A stretch of 64,000 bases of DNA, taken from the NCBI GenBank assembly GCA_033032175.1, contig CM065318.1, positions 5,704,001 through 5,768,000 on the forward strand, in the 5' to 3' direction. Every line of letters begins with the position of its first letter. Position 1 is the stretch's first letter. Below the pieces are notes generated by a model. It was not told the origin of the DNA and searched no databases. It was given only the letters and a program-made list of their open reading frames with translations. This DNA comes from Saturnia japonica. Lineage: Eukaryota; Arthropoda; Insecta; Lepidoptera; Saturniidae. Shown here one piece after another: positions 23,175 through 37,500 of this stretch. The position numbers were made by a program, and so were the translations under genes.

Positions 23175-23907
23175 TAATACGAACAGGTACCTAATACAAA
23201 AATTAAAACCTAATCTGTGAATATAACTATTTTATCCGTTTCAAATAATACAGTGATATTGGTAAAACTGGTGCCTAATATAGTGATTCTATTCTCATTG
23301 CTTGCTTACTGTGTTACCAACCCATGCAGTTTTCATACGAAGCGCGACGTGTATAATGATGTCTTTACAATACATACATAGCTGCGCATATGATAAGCCA
23401 GAAGCCAGCGCTCGTTTCTATTCGAAGTTTCAAATCATGTAGTCATGTTCGTTTACTCGCAAGACTCGTGCCGCTATAACTGACAGAGAAGTACTTTGCA
23501 GTGACTCGCCATGCAGATCATTTATCGCTTGCCTATTATTTAACTAATATCTGGTAACTTATTATTTTGTATTCGTTATCATAATATATTACTTACCTAT
23601 TATAAATATATTCTTTACTTGTATAGTCATTACTAATGGTTTTAATAGGGATCTAACGAAAGATTTTTAGATTCAAATTTAAATTTATTTTAACTCTAAA
23701 ATCACTCCACCCCACCACTAAATTCTACTATAATCTGTGCTTGTTGACGATATGAAGCCTTCAATAAAATAATTTATAAAAAATCATTGAGTTTCAACAA
23801 AAAACAATACTAGTTGTAGTTTGGGACGAAAAAGCAAAGAAATTATTTAGAAAGTGATCAACCTCACGTGTATTGCGACGAAAAGCGGCAAATGTATATG
23901 AATCAAT
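23175..23907. other. Upstream region of Ric1
   Basis: Presumed promoter and 5' leader of Ric1. No TATA box was recognised. An 18-codon upstream frame (23892-23945) overlaps the Ric1 start out of frame. Confidence 0.4.
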
Positions 23908-26900
23908 ATGTATTTTCCAATAGGATGGCCCAGAGTTCTTCATAATATAGGTGCTGATAATCAAATTATTAAACAAATTGTGTCAAATAGAGACAAAGTT
24001 TTATTTGCGTCGTTAAGCGATGATTGTCTTACAGTGTGGTTTTGCAAGGTACGTGCTAAATTATATAAAAACAATCAATATTATTTTTATGTTATTATTT
24101 CATCATTCTCGATGATAACATGTACATTTAATTCACAGGTTTTATCTCTACAACCCTTTAATTATATTTCAGTGTTATTGACATTTTTTTCTATTTATAT
24201 AAAATAGTAACAATACCCACCATAACTTAGAAATAGGTAAATTAAATCACTTCAATGATGATATCATGGGTTAATCACAACATCATTAAAGTTTTCCGAT
24301 TATTTCATACTGAGAAATCTAATTCTTCTTTTATAGTACTATCTTTGTTTATATACAATATCTGAGTGACCAAGCTTTGCTCTGTATCTTAAAAAAAAAG
24401 TTTAAACACCTATCTAAGTAAACTTGGAATGTCAAACATTATCTAAATACAAAATTTCATCCAAATTGTTGGAGCCATTTCCGAGAAACCAATTACATAA
24501 ATATGTATATGTATATCCAAGATTTGCTCACTTAATAGTAGAGACAAACATGTTAGCATTCCGTGGAATCACCGTGCAGGTACCGGGTCCATCGTGTGGC
24601 AGACAGGGAACACAAGCAGTCCCCGGGACTTGCGATCCAGGTGTAGGTATAAGGGGCCCCCTTATGATGCACATCAGCGCACACCTTGACTTTCCTCGAT
24701 ATCCTCCCTGCCAAGCCAGATTTGGTAAGAGCCTGTTAATGCTGCTTTAGATGGGTATTCTAAAATAGAACTTACTGCAGTTCTAGACAGGCTAAGGTCT
24801 TTTAACAAGTTATAGAGAGATTTTGCTGGAATACCTCTCGCTCCCACTTCCACTGCATATGAGTTAACCGCACAGCCGTTCTTGGTTTACTTGTTACATA
24901 GATCGTAATATTAATTCATTTTTATTGTGTGGTCTTTAGGTATATTAGTTTCCCACGGTACAGTAAGCTCTACAAGTACTATACCTTTGATTTCTCGAGA
25001 ATAAAGAAATATGTCTGATCTGGATGACAAAACAACCACATCCTCTGGGATGTCTACATTCCTAGTTCGGCTTTTCATAGGAGTATTTTTCATAGACATG
25101 AGACCGTGACAGAGTTGTACATCAAATTAAAAGTTGTGTTTTGTGATTTTTTTTGTTTAAAATTTTAATATATTATGTGAATTATATATATTTTTTTATT
25201 AGAAATTAGAAAGTTAAATTCATCGGTTTAATCATTGATGTATAATAAATAATCATCTATCACTTAGATTTTTTTTTAAATTTAAGATCAAAATCAGAAC
25301 CTCTTAGTTTTCAGTTTCCAGAGAAAATCTTTTGAAGATTCAAAGACATTATATTATTTTGGATTTCAGCCTACAGTACCAATAGTATATCATAAGAGGA
25401 GCATAGAATCTCTACAGAGGTTAGGTAACAACATTGGAGTGGAATGGAAGCCAGATTCATCTATGTTATGCATATCGGTAATTATTGATTAGTATTTTGA
25501 ATTATTATTATCTTATTTTAATTGTGTAGAGAAGTATGTTTAAAAAAGGAACTTTTATTGAAGTAATAAAAAGTCAAAAGTAATAATGTCTATGTCCTAA
25601 TTTAAAAATATTACTTTATAGATCCAAACATTACAATGTTACCTGATGTTCAGTGACTAAATGATAAAAGTCGGTAATCTGTTAAACCTAGACAAGGGAT
25701 TGGTTTTAAGGTTTGGTAAGGTATCATATAATCCATCTTCCAGGCCACATTCACTATGCTATCATGACAACCAATATGCTATTATAACTATATGACATTA
25801 TTTTTATTCAAATAGCATCAGTATAGTATTTTACTAAAATATAATTAGAAAAAAGGCCTAGTCAGTAAGCTGGGTGACACATTTTTGCTACTGTTTGTTT
25901 GATTTGTTATCTTTCTTTCTGCTTACTATAATGTAATTTTTATGTGTTATTTTGTAAGCATTAATAAGATAAATATATTTTTATTTTCCAACATTGTTAT
26001 TGCATTTCAGACTTCTGAAGGGCATTTAATCTTGTATAATGTGGAAGGACTTAGCGATCAAACTGCCTACCAACAATATGACCCACCAACTGCAAGTCTG
26101 CGACGAGACTCTGCAGAATTGTTTGTAAAGGAAGTTATACCTTCTCTTAAAATAACATTGGTAATATATTTTTATTAAAATATTAGATATCTGTTAACTT
26201 CTATATATCTGATAATGATTGGGGCCAATGATATCAATATTATTGATACCATATTCCTTGATCATGAGAAGATCGTGACACCCATAGATGTATGTATGAT
26301 ATATAGATTGGCTGTACAACTGAGAAAGAGCATAATACTTGGCAAGTAAGGTATATGTCAGAGTGAGATAGGGACACAGCACGAGTTTTTAAAAGCTAAG
26401 GGTCAATAGGGCTATTTGTCAATTGTGACACAAAGAAATATCAATTATTTTTGTAAGATACAGAGTGGACCAGAAAAGCGTACGATTTTAAAAACACTCT
26501 TGCGTTTGAACCTTATGAGCGGGGGCTGCGCGGGTAGTGGGGAAGAGAAGCTCGGTTCTCGGAAATTTAGTCGCGATGAATCGCTTCACCGGAGCGCAGC
26601 ATGCATTCTGCATTAAACATTATAATAAAAATGGCGATTCGTGCGCTATTGTTCGATGTTTATTTCGGCGTGACTTTGGATTACATGACGTAAATCAGTG
26701 TCCGAAGGAAAGTGTGATTCGATCGTGCGTCAGAAAGTTCGAAGCTACTGGTTCAACTCTCAAACAGAAGCATGCGGAACGCCTAAGGTCAACAAGAACG
26801 GAAGACACAATTGAACAAGTTAGAGCTTCAATTCAACGATATCCTGGTCTATCGACTCGCAAGCGATCAGCTGAACTTGTGGTGTCCAGAACATCTTTGC

Positions 26901-29900
26901 GTCGCATTTTCTTGAAAAATTTGAATTTGCACCCGTATAAAATTCAACTTGTACAGGAATTACTGCCAAATTAACCAATTTTTCGAGGAGCTTTTGTTGA
27001 AACAATGTTGGAACACTGTCAGAGTTTCAACAATACTCTGTTCTCCGACGAAGCCCATTTTCACTTAAATGGGCATGTCAATAAACAGAATTGCCCTTAC
27101 TGGGCTGCAGAGAACCCGCGTGCAAAACATCAAAAGCCTCTGCTTTCGCCGAAAGTAACCGTTTTGGCGGCCATATCAGCACACGGAATTATCGGACCCT
27201 ATTTCTTTGAAAATCAACAAAGGCAATCTGTCACTGTAAATTCCGACAGATACATAGCCATGTTAAGGGATTTTTTCTTTCCACAACTGCAAACAATTTG
27301 AAGCCTATAATCGTGCAACGTGGTTTCAACAATATGGTGCGACATGTCATACATCTAATGCTTCGTTGGCGGCCGTAAACGAGATGTTTGCTGGGAAACT
27401 GATATCGCGCCATGGTGACATTGCATGGCCGCCTAGAAGTCCGGATCTAACGCCACCGGACTTTTTCGTGTGGGAATACCTAAAAAGTAGAGTCTACTCC
27501 AATAATCCAGCCACGATTAACCAGTTGAAGATAAATATCCGAGAAGAAATGGCAGCTATTCCTCGCGCAATGTGTCAGCGAGTTTTACCGATTTGAGGTT
27601 CAGATTCGAGGAATGTTTGCAGCGGGATGGTGCACACCTGAATGATATAATTTTTAAGAAATAATTTCCCAGATGTCTATTTTAATTGAAATAAAGATGT
27701 ATATGTGTATTGTATTTAGATTTTTTATTATTTTTTAAAATTCGCAAATCTTTCTGGCCCACCTGTATAAGGTTTTACTATATAATTTAATGTTTGGTAG
27801 ACATATTACTGTTTGGTTACTTGTGCATTGCCTTGTTGTAACTCATACATAAAGAAAATCAACAAAATATCCATTTCACATGTAAGGCGATTGAAATGTT
27901 TTGCTCACAAATGAAATTGTTTTAGAAAGTTCATAAAAGTTGTATACATAAATGAATGTAGAAAATATCGTATTTAATCATATTAATTCTCCGAAAATAT
28001 ACAAATTCGAAATAAAATGTTGTAAAATACGTGAATATTTGCGAATTTTAATCTGAATTTCAAAGAGATATGTTGATACATGAACATATATAAAAGGCGG
28101 ACGGAAATCCGCTAAAAATAAAAGTGTAACACAGCAATGGCGGAAAATTGGAAAATTACACAAATGATTTTGAATTCTCGAAAACCTAAATAGAGATAGT
28201 GAACATTGCTACGCTGTTGGTAAAGTCTCACACATCAAAGGATTTTAAACCTCCAACAAAAAAAATGTGTTGATAAGTTTAACGCGTGTCTCTCTGTGGC
28301 TCCGTAGCTAACTAAGAACGGCTGAACCGATTTTGTTCTAGTTGTTTTTTGGTTGATCTTGACTTAATCGAGAGTGTTCTTAGTTATGATTCAAGAAAAT
28401 CTGTTGAGCCGTTTGAAGATTATCAGCTCTTTTCTAGTATCAACTATGTGAGCATCTTCCACAGGTCTGAATGAGTGATTTGGTATTCTGTTACTTTAAT
28501 GATATTAGTAAAACTTTGACCTGATGGTGTAACGTCATCTGGAATATATAGGATACGTGACTCCTTACCAACTTATAGCAAAGATATCGTATTTGAATGG
28601 TGTCAATGAATAAGTTACTTGTGTCGGGGTTTATTAAGTTTTCTACTGACCTTGTATTGTGAGAAACAAGCAGTTGGCACACAGAGGAATGTATAAAAGA
28701 AAGATTTTTATATTTAGTCCAGAGGTAAATGAAAGACAGTCAATTGAAATATATGTATATTTATTGATTATAATTATGGTTTATTTATTATAGTCCCTTG
28801 TTGGGTTAACTTTTTATAAACTTGTTGTTTACTTTCAAATGACGTAGAAATCCCCTATAATATTTAATGAGTAAATTAGGCATTAACATGATTTTAAATA
28901 TCTCTTATTTTATCAATAGCTATACTAGGTACTAATATTGACAATAGATCTACAGGTTGTGGATTCAATTTCAAAGAAAATGATGTCAAACTATGCATTT
29001 TTCATTAATTCATATCTTTTGCGGCGTTTCTGGACAGGGGTCAAGGTCAAAGGTCATAAGGCTTTGTTACTACCCCGGTAACGAAACATATAAGTTTCTG
29101 CTTTACAACTCAAAATAAAAAAGTTATGAAGAAAAAAGTCCATTTTCATACACTTGAAATTTACAAGTCTATATCATATAATATATGGTGTATATAGTAA
29201 AAATGAAACTTGAAATTGCGAATTAATTCTATGTAAAACTGTATACTTAAAACTATCAAATAATATATTTATTATTCTAAAATCCTATGAAAGGGAGGCT
29301 TCGATTTCCGTCCACTTTACGTCACTACACTACAAAGTACACTAACGGCCATTTTCAATAAAATATCTGAGTTTACTATACCCGATTAGTACATATTTGT
29401 AATAATTACTATCTTTAACTTAAGACAGATATCGGCTTCCTTCTTATTTATCTAAGCTATAGGATATGGATATATATTAAGTAGATACAAAACTTTTTCT
29501 ATTGATAGGCTATTGAAAAAAAAGTAAGGTTTAAGGTTTTATTTGTCTTTCTTTAGTAACTGAAACAACAACGGATAGATAGGTTAATGAAAGCAGTATT
29601 TTGGATCGGCAGTAGTTTTAAAAGGTGAAATAAGCCGAAAAGCTAAACCTATAAGTTATAGGCTATAACAAAAAAAAAATCTATATAAAGAAAAGTAGAA
29701 ATAACATCTTTTTTTTTAAATATCTTTTCAGTTAAAAGAAGTTCTAGTATGGGACGGACAAATAACACGCATGTGCTGTATATCGGGCACAGAAATATTG
29801 GTATGCACCACACGTGCCCACTTACTACGATACAGGTGGGACGGCACACAGAACAGAGACTACTGTCTCGATCTTGGTCGAATACCATTCTCGATCAATC

Positions 29901-30151
29901 AACAAGTTTCTAAAGGTAAGCCCAGATTTGCATTTATCTTGTGTAGTGTGTCTATTGATAACTATAGTCAACATACCTTCAAGCGAACATACATCTCAAG
30001 GGCACTGTGTATTTTAGCGGAACCAATTTTAGAAGACAACACTCATGTGAACGATATAGAATACTCACCACTTGTGTGCGGCTTTGGAATAACACTCAAT
30101 GATGGACGGGCGGCTTATCTCACTGCTCCCAATCTTAAGTTTGATCCTAAT
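23908..30151 (+). CDS. Ric1: Ric1 exons 1-5 (residues 1-239, start of WD40 propeller)
   Basis: Exons 23908-24048, 25370-25477, 26011-26160 join in phase 0; exon 4 (29732-29915) ends in phase 1 and joins exon 5 (30018-30151). The reading runs [11 protein letters not shown]...VWFCK, then [25 protein letters not shown] and [12 protein letters not shown], the beta-propeller blades expected at the RIC1 N-terminus. The start at 23908 is chosen because it begins MYFP as in relatives. A short out-of-frame ATG reading (23892-23945) overlaps this start. Introns 1 and 3 carry a retroelement fragment and a dead mariner-like element. Confidence 0.93.
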
Positions 30152-33100
30152 GTAAGTAAGTTAAATGGCATGTGTTTAGATATTATTAATATTGCAGATA
30201 TTCTTAGCTCCCAGATTCTAAATATACTTTTATAACATTTCCAACAGTAACTTGATTATCAATTATAGTCTGTTTGGTGTAAGCACTACACTCCTGATGT
30301 TTTGGGGGTCGCGGGACGGCGGGTGTGCACGACGGATGTATTTGGTATTGAGATAATACCCTGTCTCTAATACTTTATGTATGTTATTGCAACTGTGACA
30401 GATATCGCAGTCAATTGCAATAAAAATCATTGTTTGCATTGGACTGCTACCTATGCTAAAATAAATTGTGTTGGATTTTTTTTTTGTAAAAAAATTAAAA
30501 AATTAGCACTCGATTTGCTTTTACAAGAAACAACATAATTTTTTCCAAAACAATTTGTTATAACTAAAAGATAAGAATTATTGTTTAATTCGAAAATCAT
30601 AGTAAAATATTTTTCTGTCAGATATTATTGGATACAGATTTAAAGGTAAGATAAGATGAATATAAATTCAATTTGTGTTTACTTATTGTCCAATCCATTA
30701 GAATTTTTGAATAAAATGTACAGAAACGTACATATTTATATTATTCATAGTATTAATGTATACCCTATTCACTATAACGTGAAATTTTATGTAATCAAAA
30801 AACGATTGTTTCTCAAATTTAAGATACCTGAAGATAAATTCTGACGAGGATACGTGTCTTTAGACAATGTCTCTTGCATGCATTTAATTGTTTATAACAA
30901 TGTAAAACCATTTCCGTGTCCACGGCATACAGCGCAGACTTCTTTGCGCGGTTTTTGTTCGTCGAAATAGATTTATCTATTCAGATAAGCTTGGTTGCTG
31001 GAACCCGATTTATTCATACTTTTATAAAATAAGAAAAAGATGTGTAGAATCTTCTATAAAACTCAAATGTGATCAATGGAGAGTAAGAAGACTAGGGGAA
31101 ATGTATGGTTTGTTTACATGTTAATCTCATGTTATAATGAAAAGATATAGTTGATTCTGCTAAAGTATTTGTGATTAAAATAATGCTCTTCTCTTTGTGA
31201 GTAGGTTAAAGGCTTGGTATATAATACATATACGTGTAAATATGAAACAATTGTACTACTCCGAGCATAATGATGAAATTATTTATAAACATTTAGAAGC
31301 TAGACTTTGAAAAAAATAATTAACTACCTTTGTTTACTTTACCACTAATGGCAAAGAAAAATTAGCACGACTTTACTAAATAATTTTGTATCGTTTAATT
31401 GTTTGTGTGCTAGTGTCTATATTTTTCACGCTACAATACCTTTTGTGACGTTCATGCATATTTTTTAAACAAAAAAGTATTATATGTATTATAAATAAAT
31501 AACTGCAAATGTGGAGCAGGTATGTTATTGGAGTGACTCCGCAGATTGACGAAATTTTTTTTCAACACATTTGCTCAAAAAATGCATTTACGAAGCCTCT
31601 ACAAATTGTTCGAAAGATAAAAATTACGCACCATACAACGAAATGTGCGATAAAATAGGTACTCTCACCTATGTACCTGTTTTACCGCACCCTCCATTGT
31701 ATAGCGCCGTGTGTAACCTTTACGTTTCTTTTTTTATTTCCATAAAATAATATAAAACAATTCCACAAAGGAGTTGACATTACGAGAATAAAATAATAAG
31801 CTGAATGATCGAACCTCCTTGGAAGCGCTTTTGATCAATACATTTGTCTTACTTTAATATTAAAGACGACGAAGAGAGAGGTTCTAATTTTCACCGCGCA
31901 CATGTGACGCCATTTTCCTATTAGAAAAGTCAAAGATTTTTGCAACTTTCTGAGTGATATTTATGAACAAAATAATCACATGAGTTCAAGTGAGGAATCC
32001 GATATTAATATGGATTCTACTCCACCTGATGTCTTAAATAAAGCGGAAATTGCAGAAAATGGTCTCTGGACGCCGTTGGAAGCGCAGCGCATTTAATACT
32101 ACTAATTGAGTGGACTGTATTTGCGGGGATTGTGATCAGCTATATGGATATAGGATAGGAATTTGGCACATACCTCGTGGTGGAGGCGCGGCGACGAACT
32201 GTTTGCATGTGCCAAGGAAGGGAGGGTAAGCGGAGATAGAAAAAGTTGCGAACCGATCACAATATCGCACAATATTTAAAACTATATAAAAGCGGCGCAA
32301 CCAGTCTCTGGACGCCAAAATCGCGAGAGCACTATAATTTACAATAATTTTATATCATGGAGGACTTGAAGAAATACTCAATCACACTCTGAAAATGTTT
32401 TGATGGCTTATTTCAGTGAATTACGCGTGAAATTAATGATGTCAGTCAGTCAGTTAAGCTTCCAAGAGTAATGAATGACCTATCTGTATAATTTCTTTTG
32501 CTATTAAAAATAATCTAATGAAAAAGTTTGTTTCATCACCTATTGTACTGTTTTCTCGCAAATGTGTTGAAAAACGTTGTATGACACGCGTGCGGAAGTA
32601 GTTTTTTACAAACTCGTGACTATAGTAAGCCCTCGACTACTTACATTCGTCTATTCATTTGTAAAAACCAACTTGCCTCACTACTATCATAAAGAACTAT
32701 TTTGCTATGTCATATTGCAATAATATGATATTCAGAAATCAAAATTACGATAACTCGCACGTCTCTAATTTACACTAATTAAGTAATTACTATTTTTTAA
32801 TGGAGATCATAGATGATGCATTGCTATTCTGATAATTTCTGTAAATTCTGGTACTGTTTTTTATTAGTGATTGTTGTAAAGACAAGTTGTTGCTCAAAAG
32901 AGCTTACATGAGCTATGCCTTTATTACCAACTTAACTCTAGAAACATAGGATACATAATAACACAGACATGCCTAGAACATTCATTCGTCCACAACAGAA
33001 GATTTATTTCCCAATTATGGTTGACATTGAAAGTTCAGTATTCATGACAATACAAATGAAGTTTTCTATTACATGTTTTACCCACCTAAGTAGGGTTAAC

Positions 33101-34545
33101 ATAACATGATTTTTCTTATTCATTTTCCTCTACCAACTGTCGTCTCACTTTCAGTATATAATCTAATGGAAAAGATTTAATAAATATAATCTCATTCTTC
33201 CTAAAATCCATCCATACCTTCTTCCGTATTACTTTATTGCTATAATATGTGTCTACATTTATACTTAACACTCGTTGACTTTCATATCTCCTTATGATAT
33301 GTTTATACCATTCTAATCTATTACTCAACTTCTCTGTCACTGGTGATATATGTAATGTAATCTATAACAGAGTTCTTGAAGTTTTTATTGATTTATCGTA
33401 TTTAATACTCTGTGTGAACTAGTCTACTATAAGGAGGATGGAGAACCTCAGTTCGACCGAAAGGATTACAAATAAGAAAGCGTTGACGACGTTGTAAGAA
33501 TGGTTGACGAGGAAATATAGTTATTGAGAGACATGGGTAACAGAAGAGGAAAGATGATTGGACACTTGGTACGATCAAAAGAAACACAGAGAGTACGGGA
33601 TTAGTGGCAACTGCTACACTGACAAGAGCTGAGCTCTGAAATTAAAGAAGAAGAAGAAGACTTGAACTACTGCAGTTTGAATAAATAACTTAAGTAATAC
33701 GTCTTATGGCGTGTTATGAAAAAAATATGAGAGTGAAATTTTACAAAGCCCATGCACATTGTTAACCAATGTCTACTATATGAAATTGCTAGCTAAACCT
33801 TTTACTTTTATTGTACTGAAGATAGTCACTCTCTATGTTTTACGTCACAAGTACACATGCATCCACTTTCTTTGAGTACATTCTATTTGCTTTTGTTTTC
33901 AGGCGGTACAAGGTATCTGGGCACAGGGCATAGATGACGCCACGTGTACTAGAGTTAACCACAAATTTAGACTCATAGCTATTGGCAGAAGAAAGTAAGT
34001 GTGTATAATTACCACATTCATAACTTAAAGTATTTGTTTTACTGACAAGTTTAATTTTCGATAACTAGTTGCCGTCCGCTTCGCTTGGCGATAAAAAAGT
34101 ATAAATTAGATAATAGATTAGTTTGCTTTTTGCAATTGATTACCACTCGGTAACTCACATACATACTGAGAAGGGCTAGGCATGGTGAATAATACCATGC
34201 GAACGCATTATATGTCGGTAGAAGATCCATAAATTCACTGTTTGATTTTCCCTTGGTAAATTTCAGTTCACAGGTGGATGTATTTACGATAGATGAAGCT
34301 ACAGGAGGATTGGAACTCTCTCACACGATGGTACTTAGTTCTAAAGACTTCCCCGGTGATCCTGGGCCAGTAAAATGTATAAGGTATTTTGTTATCTATT
34401 CTCTATATTTATCTGTCCAGTATATGTAGTAATATTTAATATTTTTGTTTATAAAAAAGTTTCAGAATTAATAGCAATTTTTATGTTTGTTTTTTATAAC
34501 AATGTATGAGATAACTTATATTTTTATGTCATGTAAAATATGTTA

Positions 34546-34592
<47 letters not shown>

Positions 34593-37500
34593 TTCCATAA
34601 TCAAAGATCTATAGTTTTTAACTTTTGCATTTGAAGTATTGTTTTCTTTTTCATCAATGCGTTATGTAAGTTCTTTTGACAATTCTTTTTAGCTTTTAGC
34701 TTTAGGTCACCATTTCCCTTCCACCACCAGTCACCATTAGTGACGGTTTAGCTCAGGATGGTGACACGTTAAGCCTGGTGGGGGAACTGGTTCTCAAGTG
34801 CAGCTACCGGAGCACACCTGTTGGTGCTTGGTGATAGATTTTCAACTTAAGGGTGGTAGTTAGCCAGGTGTGCATTAGAAAATGCCATACCGCCATATAT
34901 TAATAGAATTTGTTAAGTGAATTCTTAATATTTCTGCCTGTTGTCCAATATGAACTATTACTAGATGGAGTGCAGATGGTCGTGCAGTAGCAGTGAGCTG
35001 GGAGCGAGGCGGCGTCTCCATCTGGAGTACGTTCGGCGCTCTGCTGATGTGCTCGTTAGGCTGGGACTATGGGCTCAGCCAAGATCTCAGCAAGCAGAAC
35101 CCACTCATTGTTTCCAGTTTGGTAAGCAATAACATCATCATCTCGTTTTACTAGGGCTCATATTAAGATTTCATTGTCATTTGTAATTTTTTATAGTTCG
35201 ATATCGTGATGGCATTCACAGTACAATCTAAACAAGACCGAACAACAAGAGAACAACAAGCCAGCCTCGGCCCTCGCTCTCATACCGGCCTGTCCTGTTT
35301 AATTATTAAAGAGAACACAATTTCATCGCTTTCTTCGTTATTTTTCATGTTTTAGTTTCCATAGATTAGAATTAAAATGGTCAAATCTGACCAAAGTATT
35401 AATTGATTTTCAATATTTAATTTTAGAATTTTCATTACTTCTGGGTATATAACTATGGTCATCAATGGCAATCAGCGCTCGAGGAATCAACCCCGTCCAG
35501 CATATATGCTGACTCTAGGCCCATTTGCTACACACACATGTATTTCATTAGTTATTAAGTTTTCTTTTTTTTTCTTTCTACTATTTTTTATTTTGTAATT
35601 TTCTTTTGTTTTGTGTGTATAACAAATAAATGTCTTTTCTTTTTTTCAAATTACAACAGCAAATACTCTTTCTTTTTTATAGCACCTGGCAAAGTGACTG
35701 CACTGTGCCTGATGGTAAAAACACAGTACTATCCAAAAACAACAGTGACCACTGAAAGATAAGTAATCCATCGACGGTTGCCGCTTATATGTCGGCCTGC
35801 AAGCCTTTTGGAAGCATATATACTGGCTGATCTTGGAACGTGACAAAACAAAGAAAAGACAATATAACGGGTATATCAGCATGGTCATGACCCAGTCGCA
35901 TGTAGATACTCTTGATTACTTAAAGTACACCCATTGATCTCGGAAAACGACACGTTTAAGCGTGCCACTATAGTGGGAGTTGCACCTGGTGGTCACTATC
36001 CAGTCGAACACAGTTGCCGGGATCTACCATCCAACCTGGTTAGTTTTCTGCCTATCAAAATATTGATTTCCATTCACAGGAGTGGGCAACGGAAGGTTAT
36101 CAGCTCTGGATGGTTAAAGTTGAAGAAACAAAAGAAGACTCGAATACCAATTTAATTCAGCTCGACTTTATAAAGAGTCCTCTGAGTGTTAACCCTTGTA
36201 TGGTAAGTTATAACTTTAATGTTTGACTAGCTGTGCCCCACGGGTTCACCTGTGTTAATGTTATCCAACAAACACCGCGCCTTAACACACCCATGTAGTC
36301 TATCATAAATTGTTCTTCCCGCAAGTACAAATTATTTTAATTTTTCATTATCTCCTAAACGATGTGTCCAAATAGCATACTCTAAAGAGCAAAATTTAAC
36401 TTCATATAATAGTCTTTATGATGAAGTAACTTTTGTTTGTAAGGATTAATATGCCATGTCTAAAAATAATGCTTATAAAGCACTTTTTACCTTATTGTGG
36501 CTTATGTATAAGAGATAGGCATATACTATCGCTGACTTTTTTTTAGATATACTAAGGACCAATATTATTGTAGAACATTATATTTCCATACCGTTAACGA
36601 TTAATCCAGCGCACGCGAATAAAGCAGTTCGGGAGGGCCTCGACTTCCGACTTATGTAACAAAAATCAATATTTAAGACTATCTGAGTGTTGTAACCTAA
36701 TCTTAAATAGCCTTATACTATTCCTCGAGAGCCTGGCTATCATATGCTAAAAGAATTTTTCGAATCCGATTGGTAGCTCCAGAGATTAGCGTGTTTAAAC
36801 AAACAAAGAATCTTTTCCGCTTTATAATTTTAGTATAGATTGTATTCTTTACAATGTGCTTAATATTTTCTAAGGATTATTTGCTCAGTTGTCTCAAAAT
36901 ATCAAAGTGAATTATGGCGTTTATAACGGTATAACTTCTAACCTACAAACATATGTACACACACATCCTCCTTTTATCCTAGCATATCATTGCGAAGACC
37001 TACTTTCCGCCTACTTTAGAATTACAAAGTGCGTCGCTGAAAGTGACGGTTCTGCACCTGATGGTAAACATTCTAAACCACCCAAATCATTTTGGGGCGC
37101 TTAAAGGGCTTACATTGAGTAAACCATAAGCGATATATCAAATTAATATAGTAAATAAATGTAGATCGTAAAAACATACAAATAAGTCGGCGAGAGCATG
37201 TATCTATCTTCTAAGGACAATCCACAATAAGCATTTTTGTCTTTAAAATAACCGGGACCGGGGGTAGTACGATTTGCGCGTTTGCTCGATCGACGGTATT
37301 CTGTAGTCCACGCGAACGCAGGCGGATGCAGCTAGTAGGCAATATATAGTATTTTTTTTCTGCTAATTTATTTTAAAACGCACAGGTTACGTATAGAAAT
37401 TTCACTTAGTATCAAGTGTACTGAGTTATAAGCGTTCTTTTTTACAGAGTAATCAAAGGCACCTCTACTTGCAAGGTGATGACAAACTATATGTAAATCT

